Shown here piece by piece: positions 38,851 through 46,595 of a DNA stretch of 64,000 nucleotides (the stretch's first letter is position 1; each line of letters begins with the position of its first letter). Position numbers and translations under genes: made by a program. This DNA is from Oxalobacteraceae sp. CFBP 13730 (GTDB lineage Bacteria > Pseudomonadota > Gammaproteobacteria > Burkholderiales > Burkholderiaceae_D), in contig JACYUQ010000003.1 of the NCBI GenBank assembly GCA_014841835.1, forward strand, positions 62,001 through 126,000, written 5' to 3'. The notes under the pieces are model-generated. The model was not told the DNA's origin and searched no databases. It saw only the letters and a program-made list of their open reading frames with translations.

Positions 38851-39831
38851 TCAGTCAGCGTTAAACAGCGGCAGCACGTGCTCTGCCAGTTCGGCCAGCG
38901 CATCCTGCGCCGGCCGGCGCAGCGGCTTCAGGTTCAGCGCCACGTGGCTCACGCCTTGTTCCTGCTGATGGTAAAACAGCTCGACCAATGCATGGCGGCC
39001 GCTACGAATGCCGTTGCGCACGAAGCGCATCGGCTCATCCGGGTCTTCGGCCAGGTCGAACATCGTGCCGTAGCCGTACGGGCGCACCCACTGCCCCGGC
39101 TCGTGGCTGGCGCGCCATGCTTCGATCAGTTGCGGCAGGCGGGTAAAGTCGCTCAGGTGCCAGATCCAGCCGTCGCTGTGCCGGGCGATCCACGCCATAT
39201 CCTGGCGTGCCCGGCCGACGACAATCATCGGCAGGCGCGGCGCCGCCGGCTTGGGAACCAGGTCGATGCCGCCATCGAGGTTGCCGTAGTGCGCCGTGCG
39301 CGCGTGCGGAAAGTCCTGTTCGGTGACGGTCTTGATCAAACCGAACGCTTCGCGAAAACGCTCGCCGCGGTTATCGAAATCCAGGCCAAACGCCGGATAC
39401 TCGACCGGCCGGTCACCGGTCGACAAGCCCAGCACCAGGCGCCCGCCCAGCAACTGGTCGACCGACACCGCCTGCTTGGCCACGATCAACGGCTCGCGCA
39501 GCGTCGCCACGATGCCGGCGGTGCCCAGCGCAATACGGCTCGTGTGCGCCGCCAGAAAGCCCAGGTACACCATCGGATCGAGCACCTGGCCGGTGTCGCC
39601 GAAGTTGGGATCGTAGAACGGCACGTCGCGCAGCCACAGGGTCGAGAAACCGGCCTCGTCGGCCATGCGCGCCATCGTCTGGTGATTGGCCAGCGTCGGA
39701 AACGGTGAATCCGGATAGCCTTCGAGCGGCATGATGAAGCCGAAGGTCAGCTTGCCCGGCTTGAAAATCCGGCCATAGCCGGCATGGCTTGCCAGTTCGG
39801 CCGGCAACGGCCCAATGGGTGCAATCGTCAT
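38851..39831 (-). CDS. LLM-class flavin-dependent oxidoreductase (luciferase-like)
   Basis: A 326-residue bacterial-luciferase-like TIM-barrel enzyme that uses reduced flavin for oxygenation or reduction. Typical features are FGFIMPLEGY near the start, the SRIALGTAGIVATLREPLIVAK block and GGRLVLGLSTGDRPVEY. It resembles the BA3436-type luciferase subgroup. The substrate is unknown. ATG 39831 is 5 bp after the MFS stop, so the genes are an operon. Confidence 0.87.
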   Translation of the reverse strand: MTIAPIGPLPAELASHAGYGRIFKPGKLTFGFIMPLEGYPDSPFPTLANHQTMARMADEAGFSTLWLRDVPFYDPNFGDTGQVLDPMVYLGFLAAHTSRIALGTAGIVATLREPLIVAKQAVSVDQLLGGRLVLGLSTGDRPVEYPAFGLDFDNRGERFREAFGLIKTVTEQDFPHARTAHYGNLDGGIDLVPKPAAPRLPMIVVGRARQDMAWIARHSDGWIWHLSDFTRLPQLIEAWRASHEPGQWVRPYGYGTMFDLAEDPDEPMRFVRNGIRSGRHALVELFYHQQEQGVSHVALNLKPLRRPAQDALAELAEHVLPLFNAD

Positions 39832-39836
39832 GATCG

Positions 39837-41045
39837 TTACGCCTTGGCTGCAGGGGTCATACGCCCGACCAGGCTGGTCGCCAGTGCAGCCAGCACGGCG
39901 ATGCCCGCAGCCACATAACCGACATTGCCCGCGCCCCAGTTGGCCACTGCAAGGCCACCGATCACGGCGCCCAGCGCGATACCGCCGTTGGCTGCCGACA
40001 CATTGATCGTACCGGCCAGCGCCTGGGCGCCGGTTGCCGCCTTCATCACGCGGATCTGGCAAATCGGATACAGCGCCGTATTGGCAATACCCCAGACGCC
40101 CAGCGCGATGGCAAAGCCGATGCTCAAGCCCGCGAACAGCATCGACGCGGCCATGCCGGCTGCCAGCACGAGGCTGAAGATGGCGGTGGTGGCCAGCGGT
40201 TTCTGGTCGACCCAGAGACCACCCAGCCAGTTACCGATCAGACCAACCGCGCCAAAGCCCATCAGCCACCAGCCCACCTGCGCCGGTGCTACGCCAGCCG
40301 ATTTCTCCAGCATCTCGGCCAGGTAGGTGTAGCCTGTGAACATCGCGGTAAACACCAGGATCGACAGCGCCACATTGGCCATGAAGAACGGGCTTTTCAG
40401 AATCTTTGCCTGTTCGCGCATGGCAACCGGTTGCGACGCACGCACCGTTGGCATGCTGAAGAACATCAGCACGGCCACCAGCAGCGACAGCGCAGCCAGC
40501 AAGCCGAACGCGCCGCGCCAGCCGATGGCGTCTGCCGCCAGCGTACCGAGCGGAATACCAAACAGCATCGCGGCCGAAATCCCTAGATACACGGTCGAGA
40601 CAGCGCGACCGGCTTTTTCAGGTCCGGCGATCTGGGCCGCGGTGTCGCTTGCGGTGCCCCAGAATACGGGCAGCGCCAGCGCCGGCAGCAGACGCGCCAG
40701 CGCCAGCACCCAGATGTTTTGTGCAACAGCGGCCAGTGCATTGGTTGCTGCAAACAGCACCAGCACGGCGACGAACAACTTTTTGCGGTCGACATTGGCC
40801 AGCCACGCCGTCAGGAACGGGCCGCACACCATGACGACCACGGCGAACAGCGTCACGAGCTGGCCGGCCGTGGCCACCGTGATGGACAGGTCACGCGCCA
40901 GTGCCGGCAGCAGGCCGACGATCAGGAACTCGGTGGTGACGATGACAAACGCGGCGATGGCCAGAATCGTGATGGAGAGTGTGCCGCCAGTCGCCTGAGG
41001 CTTGTCCGCCATCGTATCGACGGTGGTTGTAGATGAATTGGGCAT
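39837..41045 (-). CDS. MFS transporter, drug/sugar efflux (AraJ-like) type
   Basis: A 402-residue inner-membrane carrier with twelve helices. The first helix pair region (FVIVTTEFLIVGLLPALARDL) and motif A-like loop (LANVDRKKLFV) are typical of the DHA1/AraJ branch of exporters. First gene of the row with the LLM oxidoreductase and EthD protein; divergent from the LysR gene, 108 bp away, which likely controls it. Confidence 0.9.
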   Translation of the reverse strand: MPNSSTTTVDTMADKPQATGGTLSITILAIAAFVIVTTEFLIVGLLPALARDLSITVATAGQLVTLFAVVVMVCGPFLTAWLANVDRKKLFVAVLVLFAATNALAAVAQNIWVLALARLLPALALPVFWGTASDTAAQIAGPEKAGRAVSTVYLGISAAMLFGIPLGTLAADAIGWRGAFGLLAALSLLVAVLMFFSMPTVRASQPVAMREQAKILKSPFFMANVALSILVFTAMFTGYTYLAEMLEKSAGVAPAQVGWWLMGFGAVGLIGNWLGGLWVDQKPLATTAIFSLVLAAGMAASMLFAGLSIGFAIALGVWGIANTALYPICQIRVMKAATGAQALAGTINVSAANGGIALGAVIGGLAVANWGAGNVGYVAAGIAVLAALATSLVGRMTPAAKA

Positions 41046-41094
41046 TGCGGAAAACTCCTGTAATTATCTGACTGTCATCATATAAGAGATAAAA

Positions 41095-41133
41095 ATTCCC
41101 ATGTTGGATAAGAATTCCTGCATCATGTGGAAT
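41095..41133. promoter_or_regulatory. Candidate LysR operator: ATTCC-N10-GGAAT with an adjacent half-site
   Basis: In the divergent LysR/MFS gap, ATTCC (41114-41118) and GGAAT (41129-41133) form an inverted repeat spaced by 10 bp, and a further ATTCC lies at 41095-41099. LysR-family proteins bind interrupted dyads in such divergent regions. Contact by this regulator is an inference. Confidence 0.4.
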
Positions 41134-41153
41134 AAATTTCCAGGATCTAGTCA

Positions 41154-42116
41154 ATGACACCCGCCGAACGCCTCAAAGGCCTTGAAACTTTCGTCGCCGT
41201 GGCCGATGCCGGCAGTTTCACAGCAGCTGCCGACCGGCTGAATCTGACCAACTCCGCCGTCGGCAAGTCCATCGCGCGGCTCGAAGGACGATTGAAACGG
41301 CCGCTGTTCGACCGCACCACGCGCAAGCTCGAGATGACGGACGCCGGCAATGTCTTCTACAAGGTCTGCGTGCGCGTGCTGGACGAACTCGAAGCGGCCG
41401 AGCGGCTGCTGGCGCACGACCATATCGCCCCGTCGGGCCGGCTGCGCGTGGACATGCCGGCCACATTCGGCCGCATGCACGCCGTGCGGTCCCTGCTGGC
41501 GTTCGCCGAGCAGTATCCACAGGTCCAACCGCACGTGTCGTTCACCGACCGCTTTGTCGATCCCGTCGAGGATGGCCTGGACGTGGTCGTGCGCATCGGT
41601 GGCTCGGACACGTGGCCGGCGGCGCTGTGCTACCAGCACCTGGGTGACGAAGAACTGGTCTTCTGCGCGTCGCCCGCCTATGTGGCGCGGCACGGCGCCC
41701 CGACGACGCTGGAAGCGTTACTGGGTCATGACGCCATTCTGTACGGCCGCGCGGACGGCAGCACGAGTCCGTGGCTGATCAAGGATGGCGCGCTGCCGCT
41801 GGCGCGCCAGCACGTGAACGGACGCATCGTATTGGGGCAGGCCGAGGCCGAGGTCACGGCCGTGGAGATGGGGTTGGGAATCGCGCAATTGGCAACCTGG
41901 CTCGTCGAGCAGCAGCTGCGCGATGGCAGCCTGGTAAAAATTTTGCCCGAGCTGGCCACGTCCGGCCTGCCGCTGTATCTGGTATGGCAGCGCAGCCGTC
42001 AGCACGCGCCCAAAGTGACGGCGCTGATCGCGCACTTTGCGCAGACGCTGACGATCCGGCCTGCGGCAGCTGATACAGCGGATGCTCTAGCGCCGCAGCC
42101 TGTCGCGCCAGCCTGA
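41154..42116 (+). CDS. LysR-family transcriptional regulator
   Basis: A 320-residue regulator with an N-terminal winged helix-turn-helix (LETFVAVADAGSFTAAADRL and NLTNSAVGKSIARLE, residues 6-40) and a C-terminal periplasmic-binding-like effector domain (about 88-300). Divergent orientation to the MFS-LLM-EthD genes makes them the expected target. Its 3' end overlaps the convergent AraC gene by 30 bp. Confidence 0.92.
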   Translation: MTPAERLKGLETFVAVADAGSFTAAADRLNLTNSAVGKSIARLEGRLKRPLFDRTTRKLEMTDAGNVFYKVCVRVLDELEAAERLLAHDHIAPSGRLRVDMPATFGRMHAVRSLLAFAEQYPQVQPHVSFTDRFVDPVEDGLDVVVRIGGSDTWPAALCYQHLGDEELVFCASPAYVARHGAPTTLEALLGHDAILYGRADGSTSPWLIKDGALPLARQHVNGRIVLGQAEAEVTAVEMGLGIAQLATWLVEQQLRDGSLVKILPELATSGLPLYLVWQRSRQHAPKVTALIAHFAQTLTIRPAAADTADALAPQPVAPA

Positions 42117-42932
42117 CGGGGTCACGCCAATACAGCCCTTGAAGCGCCGGGTCAGGTGACTCTGGTCGGCAAAGCCGCATTCGATCGCCACCGCCGCGAG
42201 CGGCATGCCGCGCCGGATCAGCGTGCAGGCATGGGCGACGCGCACCGAATTGAGGTACACGTGCGGCGGCGTGTGATACATCGCGCTGAACGCGCGCGTG
42301 AGATGTGTGCGCGACATGCCAGCGACAGCGGCCAGGTCGGCCACCGTGAGATCGCGCTGGAAGTACATGCGGATATAGTCCCTGACCTGCGCCATGCGCG
42401 CATCGGCGGCGAATACGCCGGCCCGGATAACCGGCGCCCCGGGACGCTCGCCATGGCGCGCCAGCATCGTTCCGAGAAACGCACGCAGCAGCGTTTCCGC
42501 CCGCAGCGACTCGGCTGGCGTTGCCAGCAAATTGCTGGACAGCCGCGCAAAGGTCGCCGCCATCCGGTGGTCGGTCACGCATGGCCGGGTGAAATACCGG
42601 CCATCGGCACGCTCGCCCTCGGGCGCGATGCAGCTTGCCACGAACGCATCCGGCACATACCAGATCGCATAACGGAACCCGTCGGCGGTGCCGGCGCTGC
42701 CATCATGGTCTTCATCCGGATTGAACAGGACCAGGTCGCCCACCTGGCTGTCGTACTGCGCGCCCTTGCAGCGAAAACGCTGCACCCCGGCGGTGGTGAC
42801 GCCGATCGCGAAACCAGCGTGGCTGTGGCGCTCGAACGCGTGATCCGTGAAGCTTGCCTGCATCAGCGTGACGCCATTGGCCAGCGCCGAAAAGGTGGCA
42901 TCGTTGACTGGCCGGGCGGGTGCAGTATGCAT
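42087..42932 (-). CDS. AraC-family transcriptional regulator
   Basis: A 281-residue regulator with an N-terminal cupin-like sensor (FERHSHAGFAIGVTTAGVQR, near residues 33-52) and a C-terminal double helix-turn-helix (RDLTVADLAAVAGMSRTHLT and AIECGFADQSHLTRRFK). It is divergent from the small cupin gene at 43008, with 75 bp between, a common regulator-target arrangement. ATG 42932 was chosen because the N-terminus then starts just before the sensor domain; longer frames run into the cupin gene. Confidence 0.9.
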   Translation of the reverse strand: MHTAPARPVNDATFSALANGVTLMQASFTDHAFERHSHAGFAIGVTTAGVQRFRCKGAQYDSQVGDLVLFNPDEDHDGSAGTADGFRYAIWYVPDAFVASCIAPEGERADGRYFTRPCVTDHRMAATFARLSSNLLATPAESLRAETLLRAFLGTMLARHGERPGAPVIRAGVFAADARMAQVRDYIRMYFQRDLTVADLAAVAGMSRTHLTRAFSAMYHTPPHVYLNSVRVAHACTLIRRGMPLAAVAIECGFADQSHLTRRFKGCIGVTPSGWRDRLRR

Positions 42933-43007
42933 GCAACAATTGTACAAGACCCCTGCCCGCCCGCAGGCGCACCATGGCGTTTTCACTTTTTCACTGTAGG
43001 AGAACAC

Positions 43008-43364
43008 ATGAGCGCTGCAATCGACCTGGCCGGCAAGCTGGCCACCTTCACCGAAGCCTGGCAACCGCGCACGGTCAGCCTGTTCAACGGCCACGACGTC
43101 ATGGTTGCCAAGTTGCGTGGCGACTACCACTGGCATGTGCACGACGATTCGGACGATTTTTTCCTGGTGCTCGCTGGCAGTCTCGAAATCGATCTCGACG
43201 ACGGCACCACCGTGACGCTGGGGCCGGGCCAGTTGTACGTCGTACCGCAAGGCGTGCGGCACCGGCCCCGCGCGCCCCACGAAGCGCAGATCATGCTGAT
43301 CGAGCGCACCGGCACGCCCAACAGTGGCGACCTCGCCACGGCGGCCCCGCGCCGGGTGATCTAG
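43008..43364 (+). CDS. Small cupin-domain protein
   Basis: A 118-residue single-cupin protein. Motif 1 reads WHVHDDSDDFFLVLAGSLEI, with the two metal-ligand histidines but an aspartate where glutamate is usual; motif 2 is LGPGQLYVVPQGVRH. Enzymatic or sensor role unknown. ATG 43008 follows TAGGAG by 5 bases. The divergent AraC gene is probably its regulator. Confidence 0.85.
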   Translation: MSAAIDLAGKLATFTEAWQPRTVSLFNGHDVMVAKLRGDYHWHVHDDSDDFFLVLAGSLEIDLDDGTTVTLGPGQLYVVPQGVRHRPRAPHEAQIMLIERTGTPNSGDLATAAPRRVI

Positions 43365-43477
43365 CGTCCTTACAGAACAGGCTGATTTTCTATTTTGTGT
43401 TAAAAATAAGGCAACTGAATCAATCTTGCATTCGGTTGAACAACGTATCGAACAACACAATTTACTTAGGACTAAAC

Positions 43478-43954
43478 ATGAAATCTACCAGCCTGCTCTC
43501 CTCCGCCCTGATTGGCGCCGTCGCCAGCGCCCGCTCGATGACCCCGATGGCCACGCTCGCCGCTGCACGCCTGGCCGGCCGTCAAACGTCGGGCAACCTC
43601 GTCCTGCTGGACCGCCCGCTGTTCAAGTACGGCGCACTGGCCATGGGTGCCGGTGAACTGTACGGCGACAAGATGAAGTCGGCGCCGGACCGCACCGTGT
43701 TCCTGGGCTTGCTGGCGCGCATTGCCAGCGCCGGCATTGCCGGTGCAGCGCTGGCGCCAGAGGGTCGTGAAAAGGCAGGCGCCGCAGTCGCGGTCGCAAC
43801 CGCCGTACCGCTGGCGTATGCGACGCTGGCCGCCCGCAAGCAGGCGATGGCAAAGATCGGTCAGACCCGCAGCGGCCTGATCGAAGATGCGCTGATCGTC
43901 GCGGCCGGTGTTGCCGTCGTGGCGCTGGCAACGCGCGCTGCACGCGACTACTGA
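43478..43954 (+). CDS. DUF4126 family membrane protein
   Basis: A 158-residue protein with three to four hydrophobic helices and an alanine/glycine-rich composition, resembling DUF4126. It begins STSLLSSALIGAVASARSMTP, where R-S-M-T-P is the family hallmark near residue 19. ATG 43478 follows TTAGGAC. The function is unknown. Confidence 0.75.
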   Translation: MKSTSLLSSALIGAVASARSMTPMATLAAARLAGRQTSGNLVLLDRPLFKYGALAMGAGELYGDKMKSAPDRTVFLGLLARIASAGIAGAALAPEGREKAGAAVAVATAVPLAYATLAARKQAMAKIGQTRSGLIEDALIVAAGVAVVALATRAARDY

Positions 43955-43961
43955 TATACCC

Positions 43962-43984
43962 GGGCCGGCGTCAGCCGCCGGCCC
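43962..43984. terminator. GC-rich hairpin between convergent DUF4126 and SUI1 genes
   Basis: 9-bp perfect arms GGGCCGGCG (43962-43970) and CGCCGGCCC (43976-43984), loop of five, 8 bp past the plus-strand stop. No T-run; the right arm is inside the SUI1 coding region. A weak or factor-dependent terminator. Confidence 0.4.
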
Positions 43985-44330
43985 GCTTGGCCCTGTGCCC
44001 CAGCTTTATCAGCGCATGCAGAACGGTGTCGCAGTGGTCACCCTGCACTTCGATCACGCCGTCCTTGACGGTGCCGCCGGCGCCGCAGGCCGTGCGTAAC
44101 TGTTTGCCGAGCACGGCCAGGGCCATCGGGTCGAGCGCCACGCCCTTGACGAGCGTGACGCTCTTGCCGCCCCGCCCCTTGCTCTGTAGCGACACGCGCA
44201 CATTGCCATCGCCGGCCGGCGCAGCGCTCGCAGCTGTCTTGCAGGTGCACTGCGACACAGGCTGGCGACAGGTCGGGCACATGCGACCCGTTTCGGTGGA
44301 ATAGACGAGGCCGCCGTTCGAACTGCGCAT
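43971..44330 (-). CDS. SUI1/YciH-family translation initiation factor-like protein
   Basis: A 119-residue protein with a cysteine-rich N-terminus (CPTCRQPVSQCTC, about residues 18-30, possibly a metal site) and a C-terminal eIF1/SUI1 domain (RVSLQSKGRGGKSVTLVKG, then TACGAGGTVKDGVIEVQGDH). Bacterial YciH resembles eIF1 and can influence initiation fidelity in vitro. It is 5 bp downstream of the small gene at 44336. Confidence 0.9.
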   Translation of the reverse strand: MRSSNGGLVYSTETGRMCPTCRQPVSQCTCKTAASAAPAGDGNVRVSLQSKGRGGKSVTLVKGVALDPMALAVLGKQLRTACGAGGTVKDGVIEVQGDHCDTVLHALIKLGHRAKRAGG

Positions 44331-44335
44331 CGTGA

Positions 44336-44563
44336 TCAGTCCAGCCGCTTGAGACGCTGTCCCATGATGCCCCAACGGCAATCCACGCCATCGACCCGGC
44401 CGACCAGCGCCCAGCCGGTGCCGATCTTTTCGACGGTGACGCGGCTCTCGATTTCCTTGGCAAGCTTCTCGGCCCAGCCAGTGGCGGCGCCCTGCCCCTT
44501 GAACAGTTCTTTGCCGTCGTAAATCACGGTTGCATCGAAGACGGACATGGCGAATATGGTCAT
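44336..44563 (-). CDS. Hypothetical protein, 75 residues
   Basis: A small protein (beginning MTIFAMSVFDATVIYDGKEL) of mixed strand/helix character with no recognised family. ATG 44563 is preceded by AGAGGAAG; ATG 44548 is an alternative. Co-oriented with and 5 bp upstream of the SUI1 gene, so probably co-expressed. Confidence 0.65.
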   Translation of the reverse strand: MTIFAMSVFDATVIYDGKELFKGQGAATGWAEKLAKEIESRVTVEKIGTGWALVGRVDGVDCRWGIMGQRLKRLD

Positions 44564-44640
44564 TGCTTCCTCTGGACTTCTGAACGAAAGCAGCATCCTA
44601 CCACCCGGGATGACTCGCGCCATCACCGGGCAAATGCGTG

Positions 44641-45225
44641 TTACAGCGCTACCGAAGCCACCCGGCGTCGGCGAGCAACCAAAGGCAGCAGGCCGAGTGC
44701 AAATAATGCGAGCGTTGCTGGCTCGGGTACGGCAACACCGCTCTCGGCCGTAACGACACCTGCGACGACCATGTCGCCAGTAAAATCATTATGAGAGAAA
44801 AAGGATTCGAAACGTTCAGTCGATGTGGTGATTCCCACGGTTCCCCCCTCGACGAGAGCGCGATCAAAGATTAAATTCAGGTATCCCTGAAAGCTATTCA
44901 GAATAATGTTGAAGCCTGAATCCATGGACGCGTTTCCGGTGCCCAAAAATGCGGGGCCAAGATAGAACGAATTGTCGGTATTAAAATTCGTGGCAGGCCC
45001 ATAGTTATTGGTCGGAACGGTAATGTTGTAGTTGATTGGCCGTGATGTCGAGGCATTCCAGTCAAACGACCCCGACATCATACCGCCGCCTGCCATCGTT
45101 ACGCCGCTTAACGAGTAATGCAAGATGACGTCGGCCATTGCGACCGGAGCTGCCAAAAACAGCACAGATGCTACCAAGCCCCGAAGTGTGAGCGCTGCAC
45201 CGATTTTCGTGATTATGTTGAACAT
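44641..45225 (-). CDS. PEP-CTERM sorting domain protein
   Basis: A 194-residue exported protein: a signal peptide (about 1-31, ending AMADV), a mature, beta-rich, Asn/Thr/Ser-rich domain with no recognised fold, and a C-terminal VPEPAT, hydrophobic helix and RRRR. It should be processed by an exosortase encoded elsewhere. The surrounding sequence upstream (45226-45415) is AT-rich compared with the window. Confidence 0.85.
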   Translation of the reverse strand: MFNIITKIGAALTLRGLVASVLFLAAPVAMADVILHYSLSGVTMAGGGMMSGSFDWNASTSRPINYNITVPTNNYGPATNFNTDNSFYLGPAFLGTGNASMDSGFNIILNSFQGYLNLIFDRALVEGGTVGITTSTERFESFFSHNDFTGDMVVAGVVTAESGVAVPEPATLALFALGLLPLVARRRRVASVAL

Positions 45226-45342
45226 ATTGGTCTCCTAGTATAGTTTTCCAACTAAGAGCAATATCCATGCCAAAAACAATAATCTTTTGTAATCAGTTGG
45301 TTGTAACTTATAGTTATTAAATGGCCAATCTGGTGTAAAGAA

Positions 45343-45360
45343 AACCGTCAGAGAACGGTT
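45343..45360 (-). terminator. Weak intrinsic terminator after the LivK-type gene
   Basis: Arms AACCGT and ACGGTT, loop of six, with TTCTTT following in the minus direction. It falls 56 bp past the stop at 45416. Confidence 0.45.
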
Positions 45361-45415
45361 ATCCCGCTGAATTCCAAAACAAATCAGTACGCATATTGAC
45401 GTTGGGTTCTACACG

Positions 45416-46573
45416 TCAGCGCAGCACGGCCAGCCTGACCTTTTTGCCTTTGCGGAAGGTATAGATCGTCATCGCGGCGTCACGCAAATCGCCCTTCGGA
45501 TCGAAGGCAATGCTGCCAGTAACGCCCTCGTGCCTGATGGCGGCCAACGCCGGCAAAAACTTGGCTGGATCGCTGGAATTTGCGCTCTGCATCGCTTTCG
45601 CGAACACCATCACCGCATCGTAGGCATAGGGCGCGTAGGACTGCACCGGGAGCTTGTAGCGCTGCTGGTAACGCTGTGTGAATGCATTCAAGCCCGCTTC
45701 CTGCGCAGCGCCAACGCCGCCCGCCACGACGCAATACACCTTCTCGTCGACCAGCGCGTCGCCGGCCAGCAGCGGCATTTTTTCCGAGCAGACGCCGTCG
45801 CCCGAAATGAGCTTGGCGCGCAGCCCGAGCGCCTTCATCTGTTTGAGCATCGGACCGGCCACCGCGTCCATGCCGCCGTAAAAAATCACGTCCGGATCGC
45901 GCGCGCGGATCTGGGTCAGGATGGCGCTGAAGTCGGTGGCCTTGTCGGTCGTGAACTGGCGGCTGACCACGCTTGTGCCAGCCCCCGCCTTCTTGACGCC
46001 CTTGACGAATTCGTCCGCCAGCCCCTGGCCGAAGGCGGTGCGGTCGTCGATCACGGCAATCTTCCTGGCTTTCAGCGTGCCGAGCGTATAGGTGGCCAGC
46101 GTGCGGCCGATCAGGTTGTCGTTGGCAACGACGCGAAACGCCGTCTTGAAACCCTGGCTGGTGTAGACCGGCGTCGTGGCCGCCGGCGAAATCTGCGGAA
46201 TGCCGGCGTTCGCGTAGATTTTCGAGGCCGGCACGGTCGTGCCTGAATTGAGGTGCCCCACGACCACGGCCACCTTCGCATCGACCAGCTTTTGCGCGAC
46301 AGCCGTGCCGGTGCGGGGATCGGCGCCGTCGTCCTCGGGTTGCAAGACCCATTGGACCTTGCTGCCGCCAAGCACGATCCCCTTTACGTTGAGGTCATCG
46401 ATCGCCATGCGGGCGCCGTTTTCGATGTCCTTGCCCGCATGGGCGCTGGGACCGGACAGCGGGGAGACCGTACCGATTTTGACTTGCACAACCTTGCCTG
46501 CAGGCTGGGCATGGGCAAGCGGTACGGCCGCAAGGACGAGCGAGGACGCAGCGGCGAAGACAAGAAAATGCAT
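45416..46573 (-). CDS. LivK-type ABC transporter substrate-binding protein (branched-chain amino acid family)
   Basis: A 385-residue exported type-I periplasmic binding protein with a signal peptide (1-22, LAHAQ). The opening KIGTVSPLSGPSAHAGKDIENGARMAIDDLN is the standard Leu/Ile/Val-binding start. There are no permease or ATPase genes nearby, so it is an orphan. It is 22 bp downstream of the M20D hydrolase, with which it probably shares a transcript. The ligand is unknown, perhaps a hydrolysis product. Confidence 0.9.
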   Translation of the reverse strand: MHFLVFAAASSLVLAAVPLAHAQPAGKVVQVKIGTVSPLSGPSAHAGKDIENGARMAIDDLNVKGIVLGGSKVQWVLQPEDDGADPRTGTAVAQKLVDAKVAVVVGHLNSGTTVPASKIYANAGIPQISPAATTPVYTSQGFKTAFRVVANDNLIGRTLATYTLGTLKARKIAVIDDRTAFGQGLADEFVKGVKKAGAGTSVVSRQFTTDKATDFSAILTQIRARDPDVIFYGGMDAVAGPMLKQMKALGLRAKLISGDGVCSEKMPLLAGDALVDEKVYCVVAGGVGAAQEAGLNAFTQRYQQRYKLPVQSYAPYAYDAVMVFAKAMQSANSSDPAKFLPALAAIRHEGVTGSIAFDPKGDLRDAAMTIYTFRKGKKVRLAVLR

Positions 46574-46595
46574 GACGGGCCTTATCGTGGTGCGC

